DNA from: Clostridiaceae bacterium UBA6110
GTDB lineage: Bacteria; Bacillota; Clostridia; Clostridiales; Clostridiaceae
Assembly (NCBI GenBank): GCA_002428415.1
Contig: DIWI01000070.1
Span: 1 to 32,291, forward strand
Reading direction: 5' to 3'
DNA length: 32,291 nt
The notes below the pieces were generated by a model. The model was not told where the DNA came from, made no database searches, and was given only the letters and a program-made list of their open reading frames with translations. Of this stretch, positions 14,383 through 22,882 are shown one piece after another. A program made the translations under genes and the position numbers. How positions within the stretch are numbered: position 1 is the first letter of the stretch; every line of letters begins with the position of its first letter.

Positions 14383-15942
14383 TTATTTTGCGTAGTCCAC
14401 TGAACGTGTCTCCCTGATGACATTGATCTTGATCTGACCAGGATATTCAAGCTCGCTCTCTATTCGCTTCACAATATTCCTTGCCAGGCTCATAGCCCCT
14501 GCATCGTCGACGACATCCGGCTTTACAATTATACGGATTTCTCTTCCGGCCTGGATTGCATATGACTTTTCTACACCTTCGTAGGAGTTTGCAATCTCTT
14601 CCAGCTTGGTAAGTCTCTTGATATAGTTCTCCAGTGTTTCTCTTCTTGCACCAGGTCTTGCTGCTGATATTGCATCAGCTGCCTGGACAAGTACAGCCTC
14701 CATGGACTGCATTTCGAAATCACCGTGGTGTGCTCCGATGGCATTGACCACCAGTGCTGATTCATGGAATTTCTTTGCAAGGTCAGCGCCTATAACGGCA
14801 TGTGGTCCTTCAACCTCATGGTCTACAGCCTTTCCAATGTCGTGGAGCAAGCCCGCCCTCTTGGCCAAGGTGGCGTCAAGTCCAAGTTCGCTGGCCATAA
14901 GACCTGCGAGATTTGCGACTTCGATGGAGTGCTTAAGCACGTTCTGACCGTAGCTTGTCCTGAACTTGAGCCGGCCTAGCAGCTTCAGTATTTCAGGATG
15001 GATTCCGTGGATTCCTACCTCGAAGGAAGCCTGTTCTCCTTCTTCCTTGATTTCGTTCTCCACTTCTTTCTTTGATTTCTCGACCATCTCTTCGATTCTT
15101 GCAGGATGTATCCTGCCGTCCACGATAAGCTTTTCAAGCGACAGCTTCGCGACCTCTCTTCTGATCGGGTCGAAGCTTGACAGGATTACTGCCTCAGGTG
15201 TGTCATCAATGATGAGGTCAACACCGGTCAGTGTCTCCAGGGTCCTTATGTTTCTGCCTTCACGGCCGATGATCCTACCCTTCATCTCATCATTTGGAAG
15301 TGCCACGACATGTACTGTCGTCTCGGACACATGGTCCGCCGCACACCTCTGGATCGATGTGGTGATGATCTCCCTTGCCTTCTTGTCGGCTTCTTCCTTA
15401 GCCCTTGCTTCAATGTCCTTGATCATCTGGGCTGTCTCGTGTTCGATTTCGCCTCTCACTTCGTCAAGAAGCAACTTCTTGGCATCGTCCTGAGTGAGAC
15501 CTGCAACCCTTTCGAGTTCCTGCCTTCTCTCGGCTATAAGTTCATCAGCTCTGGATTCCTTGTCTGCAGCATCCTGCATCTTCTTGGCCAGCGCTTCTTC
15601 CTTCTTCTCAAGCTGTTCTGTCTTCTTGTCTAGTGTCTCTTCTTTCTGGATGGTTCTTCTTTCGAGTCTCTGGACCTCAGTTCTTCTCTCGCGGAGCTCC
15701 TTGTCGAGGTCATTCCTCAACCTGTGGACTTCATCCTTCGCTTCAAGGACTGATTCCTTCCTGATGGCTTCCGCCGCCTTCCTGGAGTCCTCTACGACTG
15801 TTGCACCCTGCTTTTCCGCGTTGCTAAGGATATCCTCAGCGGTTTTCAGTTTTGTCTTTGCTAAATATAATATGATGGCTCCAACGACCACTGCAGTCAA
15901 CAGACCTGTTACCAGGATCGCCATTTGTTCTGGGCGCATCAT
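14383..15942 (-). CDS. rny: Ribonuclease Y
   Basis: Membrane-anchored endoribonuclease that starts bulk mRNA decay in many Firmicutes. The 519-aa chain has an N-terminal transmembrane segment (about residues 8-27), a long charged coiled coil (about 30-205, rich in E, K, R and ending in EEADKKAREIITTSIQRCAADH), a KH RNA-binding domain (MKGRIIGREGRNIRTLE, GxxG as IGREGRN), and an HD domain with metal ligands in HSIEVA, LLHDIGKAVD and GAHHGDFE. Length and order are exactly those of the family. The ATG at 15942 follows AAGGAGGTGTT; a second ATG is the next codon. It lies just downstream of recA in the same direction, a common Firmicute arrangement, but has its own promoter. Confidence 0.97.
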   Translation of the reverse strand: MMRPEQMAILVTGLLTAVVVGAIILYLAKTKLKTAEDILSNAEKQGATVVEDSRKAAEAIRKESVLEAKDEVHRLRNDLDKELRERRTEVQRLERRTIQKEETLDKKTEQLEKKEEALAKKMQDAADKESRADELIAERRQELERVAGLTQDDAKKLLLDEVRGEIEHETAQMIKDIEARAKEEADKKAREIITTSIQRCAADHVSETTVHVVALPNDEMKGRIIGREGRNIRTLETLTGVDLIIDDTPEAVILSSFDPIRREVAKLSLEKLIVDGRIHPARIEEMVEKSKKEVENEIKEEGEQASFEVGIHGIHPEILKLLGRLKFRTSYGQNVLKHSIEVANLAGLMASELGLDATLAKRAGLLHDIGKAVDHEVEGPHAVIGADLAKKFHESALVVNAIGAHHGDFEMQSMEAVLVQAADAISAARPGARRETLENYIKRLTKLEEIANSYEGVEKSYAIQAGREIRIIVKPDVVDDAGAMSLARNIVKRIESELEYPGQIKINVIRETRSVDYAK

Positions 15943-16039
15943 AACACCTCCTTGCTTTTTATCATCCTTTTAAGCTAAGGACAAAAGCTTGAAAGTGCAT
16001 ATTTTCTCACTGTGATAAATGATAAACCAATACAAATCA

Positions 16040-16068
16040 ATTGTATCCTACACAACGGAAAGTGTCAA
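16040..16068 (-). promoter_or_regulatory. Promoter of rny
   Basis: Minus strand TTGACA (16063-16068), 17-nt spacer, TACAAT (16040-16045), about 98 nt before the rny ATG. The 5' leader is AT-rich with no obvious structure. Confidence 0.7.
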
Positions 16069-16145
16069 ACAAAAGCAACATATCGTTCATGCAAATTTCC
16101 AGAAAAATCTGTTCACATTGATCCATATTAATCAATACCGGATGC

Positions 16146-16175
16146 AAAAACCCGGACCTTGAAGATCCGGGTTTT
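16146..16175 (-). terminator. Intrinsic terminator after recA
   Basis: Minus strand AAAACCCGGA (16166-16175) pairs with TCCGGGTTTT (16147-16156), with a 9-nt loop and ending in a run of T. It lies 6 nt beyond the recA stop. Confidence 0.85.
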
Positions 16176-16180
16176 GTACT

Positions 16181-17239
16181 CTATTTGCTTTTCTTTTCAG
16201 GTGCTGCCGGAGCTGCATCCGTTACTGCTTCTGACTTTGCCAGTGGCAGCTTGTATTTGGTTCTGATCTTGTTCTCTATCTCAAGGAGAATATCCTTGTT
16301 CTCTGTAAGATAGACCTTGGAGTTTTCACGTCCCTGACCAAGCCTTACTTCATTGTAGGAGAACCATGCGCCTGATTTCTGGACAATTTCCTCCCTGACT
16401 GCAACGTCAAGTACGGTGCCCTCTCTGGAGATGCCTCCGTTATACATGATGTCGAATTCAGCCTGCTTGAATGGAGGGGCAACCTTGTTCTTTATGACCT
16501 TGACTCTTGTCCTGTTTCCTGTGACATTGTCACCTGATTTGATTGAGTCGATTCTCCTGATATCCATTCTTACTGAGGCATAGAACTTGAGAGCCCTTCC
16601 TCCGGGAGTGACCTCAGGGCTTCCGAACATGACGCCTACCTTCTCCCTGAGCTGGTTTATGAATATTATGGAGCATTTCGTCTTGTTTACCGTACCTGCA
16701 AGCTTTCTTAGAGCCTGCGACATGAGTCTTGCCTGTAGTCCTACATGGCTGTCCCCCATCTCGCCTTCTATTTCAGCTCTTGGTACAAGGGCTGCAACAG
16801 AGTCCACTACAATGAGTTCTATAGCGTTTGAACGTACCAGGGCTTCTGCAATTTCCAGCGCCTGCTCACCTGTATCAGGCTGCGAGACAAGCAGGTTGTC
16901 AATATCAACTCCAAGTACCTTGGCATACTGAGGGTCCAGGGCATGCTCGGCATCTATGAATGCTGCGGCACCGCCCAGCTTCTGAGCCTCTGCTATGATA
17001 TGGAGTGATAGTGTGGTCTTACCCGAAGACTCTGGTCCGTATATTTCAATTATCCTTCCCTTGGGTATGCCGCCTATTCCAAGGGCGATATCCAGGTCAA
17101 GGCATCCTGTGGGTATGGATTCAAGACTGTGGTTGGCTTCCTCGCCTAGCTTCATGACAGAGCCCTTGCCGAACTGCTTCTCTATCTGGCTGACTGCTGC
17201 TTCAAGGGCCTTCAGCTTATCGGGATTAATATTGGCCAA
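16181..17239 (-). CDS. recA: Recombinase A
   Basis: DNA-dependent ATPase and strand-exchange protein that also stimulates LexA self-cleavage. The 352-aa protein has Walker A GPESSGKT (residues 68-75), the motif FIDAEHALDPQYA, Walker B LIVVDSVAALVPRAEIEGE, loop L1 with MGDSHVGLQARLMSQALRK, and the signature INQLREKVGVMFGSPE...GGRALKFYAS. The acidic C-terminus of some RecAs is replaced by an Ala/Pro/Lys tail (VTDAAPAAPEKKSK). The start is TTG at 17239, with AGGAGG 9 nt upstream; an out-of-frame ATG lies between them, but it is only 1 nt from the ribosome-binding site and opens an 11-codon frame. A consensus promoter and LexA box precede the gene. Confidence 0.98.
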   Translation of the reverse strand: MANINPDKLKALEAAVSQIEKQFGKGSVMKLGEEANHSLESIPTGCLDLDIALGIGGIPKGRIIEIYGPESSGKTTLSLHIIAEAQKLGGAAAFIDAEHALDPQYAKVLGVDIDNLLVSQPDTGEQALEIAEALVRSNAIELIVVDSVAALVPRAEIEGEMGDSHVGLQARLMSQALRKLAGTVNKTKCSIIFINQLREKVGVMFGSPEVTPGGRALKFYASVRMDIRRIDSIKSGDNVTGNRTRVKVIKNKVAPPFKQAEFDIMYNGGISREGTVLDVAVREEIVQKSGAWFSYNEVRLGQGRENSKVYLTENKDILLEIENKIRTKYKLPLAKSEAVTDAAPAAPEKKSK

Positions 17240-17272
17240 TTCTTCATTCCTCCTATCTAAGTCGACGGATGT

Positions 17273-17320
17273 CGAACATTAGTTCATTTTTATTATAAGG
17301 CACCTGTATGGTACTGTCAA
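17273..17320 (-). promoter_or_regulatory. recA promoter with LexA (SOS) box
   Basis: Minus strand TTGACA (17315-17320), 17-nt spacer, TATAAT (17292-17297): a perfect sigma-A consensus. Right after the -10, at 17273-17286, the plus strand reads CGAACATTAGTTCA, matching the B. subtilis SOS box CGAACnnnnGTTCG at 9 of 10 defined bases, so it should cover the transcription start. Confidence 0.88.
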
Positions 17321-17370
17321 CAATGCACGCATATACATTATGCATTCATCCGCACAATTCTTGCACCATA

Positions 17371-18294
17371 TCAGTTGTTTTTTCTGTTCCTGTAGTAATC
17401 AAGGGTTTCCCTGATTCCTCCGGATATGTTCCAGCTCGGAGCCCAGCCTATTGCATCGTTGAGCTTCTTGTAGGTCATGTAGGTCCTGTATATGTCGCCT
17501 TCCCTGGGCTCCCTCATTATTGGCAGCTTATCAAAGTCCAGGTCGCGTGCTATTTCATCATAAAGCTCAATGACAGATATTTCCGTGCCTGTGCAGCAAT
17601 TGAAAATCTCGTTGTCAAGTGAATCAAGCGCCAGTGCATTTGCCTTGGCCACGTCCTTCACATAGATGAAATCCCTTGTCTGGTTCCCATCTCCATAAAT
17701 CTCAGGCACTATCCCTTCAGACATCTTCTCGCAGAATATGGCAACGACTCCACCCTCGCCTGTTGAATCCTGCCTTGGTCCATACACGTTTGAGTAGCGA
17801 AGGACAGTATAGTTAAGGTTATAGAGCTTTGAATAGACCTCAAGGTAATGCTCGACAGTGTGCTTGGAAACCCCGTAGCCGCTCATCATACTCAAAGGAT
17901 GCTTCTCATCGATGGGCAGATACTGCGGATCCGAGAACATGGCTGCAGTCGCAGGATAGATCACCTTCCTGACTTTAAACTCCCTGCAGAGCTCAAGAAG
18001 ATTGAGAGTCCCCAATATGTTGACCTCGGCGTCATACAATGGGTCCTTTATTGAATTCGGGACCTTTATCTGAGCTGCCTCATGTATCAGCACCTCAGGC
18101 ATGAACTCCTCGAACGCCGCCCTTATTCCCTTGTCCCTTATGTCGTATTCGTAGAATTTCACATTGTCGCTTAAGTTCTCAAGCTTTCCATGGACCAGGC
18201 TGTCTATGACTGCCACGTCGTGTCCTTCTGAAATAAGCAGGTCGGCAATGTGTGAGCCGATGAAACCAGCTCCTCCAGTAATCATAATCTTCAT
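17371..18294 (-). CDS. NAD-dependent sugar epimerase/dehydratase (UDP-glucose 4-epimerase-like)
   Basis: A 307-aa extended short-chain dehydrogenase/reductase. The Rossmann motif GGAGFIGSH follows the first strand (residues 7-15), an acidic residue ends the second strand (VIDSLVHGK, choosing NAD), and the catalytic triad is T/S-YxxxK in GYGVSKHTVEHYLEV. Substrate-binding pieces include LRYSNVYGPRQDSTGEGGVV, and DFIYVKDVAKA fits the UDP-sugar 4-epimerase group. It may interconvert UDP-glucose/galactose or their N-acetyl forms, or make a related nucleotide sugar. ATG at 18294 is chosen over an upstream ATG at 18312 because AAAGGA lies 6 nt away. It follows the TPR gene by 22 nt; both lie downstream of the phosphohexomutase, suggesting an envelope-sugar role. 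Confidence 0.87.
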   Translation of the reverse strand: MKIMITGGAGFIGSHIADLLISEGHDVAVIDSLVHGKLENLSDNVKFYEYDIRDKGIRAAFEEFMPEVLIHEAAQIKVPNSIKDPLYDAEVNILGTLNLLELCREFKVRKVIYPATAAMFSDPQYLPIDEKHPLSMMSGYGVSKHTVEHYLEVYSKLYNLNYTVLRYSNVYGPRQDSTGEGGVVAIFCEKMSEGIVPEIYGDGNQTRDFIYVKDVAKANALALDSLDNEIFNCCTGTEISVIELYDEIARDLDFDKLPIMREPREGDIYRTYMTYKKLNDAIGWAPSWNISGGIRETLDYYRNRKNN

Positions 18295-18316
18295 AATAGT
18301 TCCTTTCAGCATGTAT

Positions 18317-19390
18317 TTATCTCTTCAGGAATTTCTTGATGTCAGTTAAGACATCATCATCCGGAGAGATCTTTTCCCCTATCGCTATATGCTTCATGGC
18401 AGATTCCATATCCCCGAGGTTCACGTAGCACATGATGAGGTTCGTAAGAACCTCTATGGTCATGGTCCTGTCGAAGAGCGGTCTGAAATATGAGACCGCA
18501 GTCTCAAAATCTCCCATTGCGGCATAGTTTATTCCAAGTTCATTGATGACGTCAGCATAGCCATCGTCAAGAGCCAGAGCTTCATTCAGGTAGTATATGG
18601 CTTTATCATGGTTCTTGAGGTTTCTGTAAGCTATGGCTACCTGGAGCAGAAGTTTCGGATTGTCTGACTCTGATGTGAGAATTGGCAGAATCATCTCCAA
18701 AAACCTTCCCGGGTCGTCATACAGGACCGCTTCAGACTCCTCAAGGAGAGCCTTCCGGCCTATTCTCTCAAGCTCCGAAGACAACTCAGATGTTTCCTCG
18801 CCTCCTGATGTGATATAGTCCCTGAGCACGACCAGAGCTTTCGGGAAATCACCCTTCATCCTTAACGCAGAGCCAAGGAAGAGTTTCGCTTCAAGGAGAC
18901 CCTTCTGAGATACCTCTTCTGCCAATGCGAGAAAACCATCGAGATAACTCCTGTCCTCTATGGAAAGCTCCTCAAGAAGAGCCAGGGTATTCAGCGTCAC
19001 ATCCTTTTCACCATGGACCTCATAGAGTCCAAGTAGGTAAATAATGGCTTCATCTTTCCTGCCGTCCTTTATCAGCCTTGCGACAAGACCCTTGACCAGG
19101 CTTTCCATGCCAATGTTTTCAAGCATCAGCCTGTAGGCTTCTGCATACCTGAATCCTCTGTCCGCTCCAAGGCAGTAGTACATGCCCTTCACGAACTCTC
19201 CGACAGGCAGATTTTTGATCATGTCCCTCTCCAGGTTTTTGGCGATGTAGTCAGGAGACAGAGGAACATAAACCTCTCCCTCGATGTCCATGAGCCCATC
19301 CGCCTTGAATGCCCTGGCTGCGAAATCCTTTTTGAGCTCAAGGAAAATGAGCTTTGAAAGCTTCTCCTTCAATCCTTGCCGAAAATCCAT
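18317..19390 (-). CDS. Tetratricopeptide-repeat protein, unknown function
   Basis: A 357-aa soluble helical protein. The C-terminal third has at least three TPR units: LLQVAIAYRNLKNHDKAIYY, ADVINELGINYAAMGDFETA and VLTNLIMCYVNLGDMESAMK, each with the W/L-G-Y-A spacing of the repeat. The N-terminal part (about residues 1-100) starts DFRQGLKEKLSKLIFLELKK and contains EGEVYVPLSPDYIAKNL, which I do not recognise. No catalytic motif is visible, so an adaptor role is likely. The ATG at 19390 has GGAGG 4 nt upstream; a GTG-led longer form is not supported. A 14-bp hairpin ends directly before this ribosome-binding site (see findings). Its tight spacing with the epimerase gene suggests a shared transcript. 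Confidence 0.75.
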   Translation of the reverse strand: MDFRQGLKEKLSKLIFLELKKDFAARAFKADGLMDIEGEVYVPLSPDYIAKNLERDMIKNLPVGEFVKGMYYCLGADRGFRYAEAYRLMLENIGMESLVKGLVARLIKDGRKDEAIIYLLGLYEVHGEKDVTLNTLALLEELSIEDRSYLDGFLALAEEVSQKGLLEAKLFLGSALRMKGDFPKALVVLRDYITSGGEETSELSSELERIGRKALLEESEAVLYDDPGRFLEMILPILTSESDNPKLLLQVAIAYRNLKNHDKAIYYLNEALALDDGYADVINELGINYAAMGDFETAVSYFRPLFDRTMTIEVLTNLIMCYVNLGDMESAMKHIAIGEKISPDDDVLTDIKKFLKR

Positions 19391-19401
19391 ATTACCTCCA
19401 A

Positions 19402-19434
19402 ACTGATGGCATACCAAGATGGTATGCCATCAGT
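19402..19434 (-). terminator. Long hairpin between pgcA and the TPR gene (terminator or leader structure)
   Basis: A perfect 14-bp inverted repeat, ACTGATGGCATACC (19402-19415) with 19421-19434, around a 5-nt loop. On the minus strand it begins 28 nt after the pgcA stop and its 3' arm runs straight into TTGGAGG, the ribosome-binding site of the TPR gene. The T-tract is too short for a standard terminator. Confidence 0.55.
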
Positions 19435-19462
19435 CACATCTTTAATTAAGTCAGTACATTAC

Positions 19463-21193
19463 TTATTCGAAGCCCTTGTTCACGGCTTCGACTACAGCCT
19501 TCTTGAAGGCTTCAAGCTTGTTCCTGGAATCATCCAGGTCCTTTCCTGTAACGGCCACATAGGCCTTCATCTTTGGCTCAGTTCCTGAAGGTCTTACGAC
19601 AAACCAGGAATCATCTTCAAGAGTATACTTTATAACGTTCGAAGATGGAAGTGTTATCTCTTCTCTGACGCCTGTCAGAAGATTTGTCTTCTCTCTCAGC
19701 TTGTAGTCTTCCTTTGACAACGTCTTGACACCATCAACCTCGGTAAGGGTATTATCCCTCATATACTCGATGCACTTCCTGATCTTGTCCTGCCCGTCCT
19801 TGCCCTCCAGGGTGAAGGAGACTATGGCTTCGTTGAAGTATCCGTACTTCTCGTACACTTCCATAAGAGCATCATAAAGGGTCATGCCCTTCTTCTTGTA
19901 ATAGAGCGCCATTTCGCAGACGAGCATAGATGCCACGACAGCGTCCTTGTCCCTTACAAAGTCCCCTGCAAGGTAACCGAAGGATTCCTCGAAGCCGAAT
20001 ATGAAGGTCTTCTCCTTAGTGGCCTTGAACTCCTCGATCTTTTCGCCGATATACTTGAAGCCTGTGAGGACATCCATCAGCTCAACTCCGTAGGATGCGG
20101 CTATCTTCCTTACGCTCTCTGTTGACACTATGGTCTTTATGACAACGCCGTTAGAAGGCAGTCTTCCCTCTTCCTTCAACGCGTTCAGGAGATAGTATGT
20201 CAGAAGCATTCCTGTCTGGTTGCCTGTAAGGACTCTGCTTCCTCCATCCTTTTCGGTAACTACAACACCTATCCTGTCACAGTCAGGGTCGGTTCCGAAT
20301 ATGATGTCTGGCTTCACTTCCTTGGCCATTTCAAGAGCCAGTGTGAATACCGAAGGATTCTCAGGGTTCGGATAAGGAGCAGTCGGGAAGTTTCCGTCCG
20401 GAGCCTCCTGTTCCTTCACAATATGCACGTTGGTGTAGCCAAGCTCCCTCAGGACCCTTCTTACAGGAACATTGCCTGAGCCGTGAAGTGGAGTGTATAT
20501 TATCTGGAGCTCAGGTGCGCTTTCCCTGACCAGGTCCTTCTTGACTGTGACTGTCTTGATTGAGTCGATGTATGATTTGTCGACCTCCTCGCCTATGTAG
20601 ACAAGAAGCCCCTTTTCAACTGCCTCTTCCTCGCTTATGGATTTGACATCCCCGAAGGAAGCTACATCCCCTATCTTGGCAAGGACTATGTCTGCGGCCT
20701 CGTCAGTAAGCTGTCCACCATAGGCTCCATATACCTTGTAGCCGTTGTACTGCTTCGGATTGTGCGACGCAGTGATTACTATGCCGGCATCAGCCTTCAG
20801 GTACCTTACCGCATATGAAAGCATTGGCACAGGCCTGAGGCTTTCGAAGAGATACGCCTTTACCCCATGGGCAGCGAGGATGAGTGCTGCAGTCTTGGCA
20901 AAGGTATCCGACTTTATCCTGGAGTCATATGCTATTGCGCACGATGGTGAGCCCGGGAAGGTCTCTGCAATGTACCTGGCAAGTCCTTCAGTGGCTTTTC
21001 CCACTGTGTGTTCGTTCATCCTGTTCGTTCCGGCTCCGAGTACACCTCTCAGTCCTGCCGTGCCGAATTCCAGGTCCTGATAGAACCTGTCCTCTATTTC
21101 CTTTTCATCAGTAATCGCCTTCAGCTCCGCTTTGAATTCAGGGAGCACGCTGTCGTCCTTAAGCCATGATTCGTACTTTTCCATATAGGTCAT
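19463..21193 (-). CDS. pgcA: Phosphoglucomutase/phosphomannomutase (PgcA-type)
   Basis: A 576-aa alpha-D-phosphohexomutase that moves phosphate between C6 and C1 of glucose (or mannose/pentose), linking glycolysis to nucleotide sugars. The four-domain signature is complete: active-site serine loop TASHNPKQYNGYKVY (S143), metal-binding loop DPDCDRIG, sugar-binding loop GFEESFGYLAG, and phosphate-binding loop RPSGTEPKMKAY near the C-terminus. Length and the N-terminal GTAGLRG match the longer PgcA/PGM2 form, and phosphoribomutase activity is possible in that group. ATG at 21193 follows TAGGAGGTTTATC. It lies upstream of the TPR protein and epimerase on the same strand, so glucose-1-phosphate for sugar nucleotides is a natural link. 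Confidence 0.95.
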   Translation of the reverse strand: MTYMEKYESWLKDDSVLPEFKAELKAITDEKEIEDRFYQDLEFGTAGLRGVLGAGTNRMNEHTVGKATEGLARYIAETFPGSPSCAIAYDSRIKSDTFAKTAALILAAHGVKAYLFESLRPVPMLSYAVRYLKADAGIVITASHNPKQYNGYKVYGAYGGQLTDEAADIVLAKIGDVASFGDVKSISEEEAVEKGLLVYIGEEVDKSYIDSIKTVTVKKDLVRESAPELQIIYTPLHGSGNVPVRRVLRELGYTNVHIVKEQEAPDGNFPTAPYPNPENPSVFTLALEMAKEVKPDIIFGTDPDCDRIGVVVTEKDGGSRVLTGNQTGMLLTYYLLNALKEEGRLPSNGVVIKTIVSTESVRKIAASYGVELMDVLTGFKYIGEKIEEFKATKEKTFIFGFEESFGYLAGDFVRDKDAVVASMLVCEMALYYKKKGMTLYDALMEVYEKYGYFNEAIVSFTLEGKDGQDKIRKCIEYMRDNTLTEVDGVKTLSKEDYKLREKTNLLTGVREEITLPSSNVIKYTLEDDSWFVVRPSGTEPKMKAYVAVTGKDLDDSRNKLEAFKKAVVEAVNKGFE

Positions 21194-21335
21194 GATAAAC
21201 CTCCTAAAACATAATCATATCTTTATCTAATATTATATAATAAGATTGAGTTGAATGCAGTCGTAAAGATTAATATCTGTCAAATTTGCTTCAAAGTTGA
21301 TGCAAATTATCAAATTTCATATCAGGAGGCGTTTT

Positions 21336-22691
21336 ATGAACAGCAAGAAAATAAGGAACATTTTAATAAAGGCGACAGCCTTTCTGGTGATAGCTTCTGC
21401 GTCAGCAATGCCAGGAGCTGCCTCATGGGCAGACAGGACAAATGGAGGCATCGAGGCTTTTGCCCTTGAGCTTCAGGGTACTGTAACAGTCACCTGCAGC
21501 GCGCTCTGGACCTACAGCAGACCTGACTGGACAGCAAAGGTGAAGGTAGCGTACAAGGGAGAGTCCTTCGCTGCTGTTGAGAAGATATCCGTAGCTGGCA
21601 GGGACATGTACAGGCTCTCAAACGGAATGTACATAAGTGCAAACCCGCTGTACGTATCCTTCAGAGAGTCTTCCCAGGCTCCGGCACCGGTAGTACAGGC
21701 TTCATCTGCCATGGCAGCAACTGCGAACCTTAATATGAGGACAGGTCCCGGAACCGGTTACCAGATAATCAGGGTCATCCCCAAAGGTGCCCAGGTCTCG
21801 GTATCAGGCTCAGAGAACGGATGGTATAAGGTCACCTACCAGGGAGCGACAGGATGGGCTTCAGGATCATATCTCACGCCAGTGCAGGCCCAGGCTCCTG
21901 CTCCAGCCCCTTCAGTAACCTCGACATACATAAGGACCACAGCAAACCTTAACATGAGGACTGGAGCAGGTACAGGCTACGCCATTATAACGACCATACC
22001 TGCAGGTACAAAGCTTGAGTCACTAGGGACTTCAGGAGGCTGGTACAAGGTTAGCTTCAGCGGCAGGACAGGCTGGGTATCAGGAAGCTACGTGACCATA
22101 CTATCCGGCTACAGCCAGAAGGTGATTGGAATACCCTACGTGAACCAGTACTCACCTGTATACGCCCCCATGGGCTGCGAGGGGGCCAGCCTCCTCATGG
22201 CACTGAAGCACAAGGGATACACTGCACTTGAACTCAAGGCGTTCCTCGATGCCATGCCGAAAACTGAAAGGGACCCATTCAACGGATTCGCGAGCACACC
22301 GTACAGGGTAGTCTCAGAAGTGCCCGAGATATTCCAGTCCATATTCCCTGAGGCGCTGACAGCATATGGCATCAGATACAGCGGCAATGTTGCGGATGTT
22401 TCGGGATATTCGACTGCTCAGCTGAAGGCAGAGATTGACAAGGGAAATCCTGTGGTTGTCTATGTAACCACCAGAAACTACGAGACACCGGTCTGGAAGG
22501 TATATGACATGGGACCTTCAGGCAATGTCAATATTGTCGACAATATGCATGTAATGGTACTGACCGGCTACAACTCAGATGGCGAGTATCATGTCACCGA
22601 CCCTGCCAGCTCAAGGAACACCTATTGGGTGAGCCAGGTGAAGTTCGAGACATCCTATAACGCACTCAAGTGGGCGGTTGTCGTGAGGTAG
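21336..22691 (+). CDS. Secreted SH3b-repeat protein with C39-like cysteine peptidase domain
   Basis: A 451-aa exported protein. The N-terminus is a signal peptide (MNSKKIRNILIK, then a hydrophobic core to about residue 24, cleavage probably near AASWA at 32). Residues 118-173 and 190-246 are two near-identical SH3b domains (NLNMRTGPGTGYQII...GWYKVTYQGATGWASGSYL), joined by Ala/Pro linkers, which bind cell-wall peptides; a degenerate one may precede at 47-108. The C-terminal 200 residues form a peptidase C39-like fold with C271 (MGCEGASL), H395 (DNMHVMVLTGY) and D412 (VTDPA) as the likely triad. ATG at 21336 follows AGGAGG by 6 nt. It probably cuts wall-linked peptides or a secreted substrate. 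It is divergent from pgcA. Confidence 0.88.
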   Translation: MNSKKIRNILIKATAFLVIASASAMPGAASWADRTNGGIEAFALELQGTVTVTCSALWTYSRPDWTAKVKVAYKGESFAAVEKISVAGRDMYRLSNGMYISANPLYVSFRESSQAPAPVVQASSAMAATANLNMRTGPGTGYQIIRVIPKGAQVSVSGSENGWYKVTYQGATGWASGSYLTPVQAQAPAPAPSVTSTYIRTTANLNMRTGAGTGYAIITTIPAGTKLESLGTSGGWYKVSFSGRTGWVSGSYVTILSGYSQKVIGIPYVNQYSPVYAPMGCEGASLLMALKHKGYTALELKAFLDAMPKTERDPFNGFASTPYRVVSEVPEIFQSIFPEALTAYGIRYSGNVADVSGYSTAQLKAEIDKGNPVVVYVTTRNYETPVWKVYDMGPSGNVNIVDNMHVMVLTGYNSDGEYHVTDPASSRNTYWVSQVKFETSYNALKWAVVVR

Positions 22692-22756
22692 GAAAAAGTG
22701 TATGCCGCTGCTTATTCAAAACTTCTGCACGGCAGCTTAAAATATCGTATAATTAA

Positions 22757-22785
22757 TTGAATCGAAACCAAATTGTGTTATTATA
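22757..22785 (+). promoter_or_regulatory. Candidate promoter of the decarboxylase gene
   Basis: TTGAAT (22757-22762), 17-nt spacer, ATTATA (22780-22785) in an AT-rich stretch; the -10 is poor in this register, and TATATA two bases further is an alternative with a 19-nt spacer. It would leave a leader of roughly 90 nt. Confidence 0.35.
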
Positions 22786-22806
22786 TAAAATAGTGATTTT
22801 GGTACT

Positions 22807-22882
22807 GGCATGTAACACCCTGCCGCTGATTCCATAGGGCCTTATGGCCGTCACAATCCAAGAAAGAGGGTGCCGTTGAAAG
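22807..22882 (+). promoter_or_regulatory. Foldable leader of the decarboxylase gene (candidate cis-regulatory RNA)
   Basis: CACCCT (22816-22821) can pair with AGGGTG (22867-22872), which includes the AGAGGG ribosome-binding site; GGCA (22807-22810) can extend the helix to TGCC. Inside, CCATA-gggcct-TATGG (22832-22847) forms a hairpin with a competing GGCC-TTAT-GGCC pairing. An 11-codon ATG frame (22844-22879) ends 3 nt before the TTG start. It matches no riboswitch class I know. Pairings were found by eye, without energy calculation. Confidence 0.4.

Noticed and set aside
14966..15493. A 175-codon open frame on the plus strand
   Set aside because: It is antisense to the conserved KH/coiled-coil coding region of RNase Y, has a Ser/Leu-rich low-complexity composition and no ribosome-binding site.
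17207..17247. Short ATG frame (MKNWPILIPIS) overlapping the recA start
   Set aside because: The ATG is only 1 nt from AGGAGG, the frame ends after 11 codons and nothing suggests translation; the recA TTG has ideal spacing.
22801..22882. Known riboswitch (guanidine, lysine, preQ1, TPP) upstream of the decarboxylase
   Set aside because: None of the conserved sequence cores of these classes is present; it is kept only as an unclassified structured leader.
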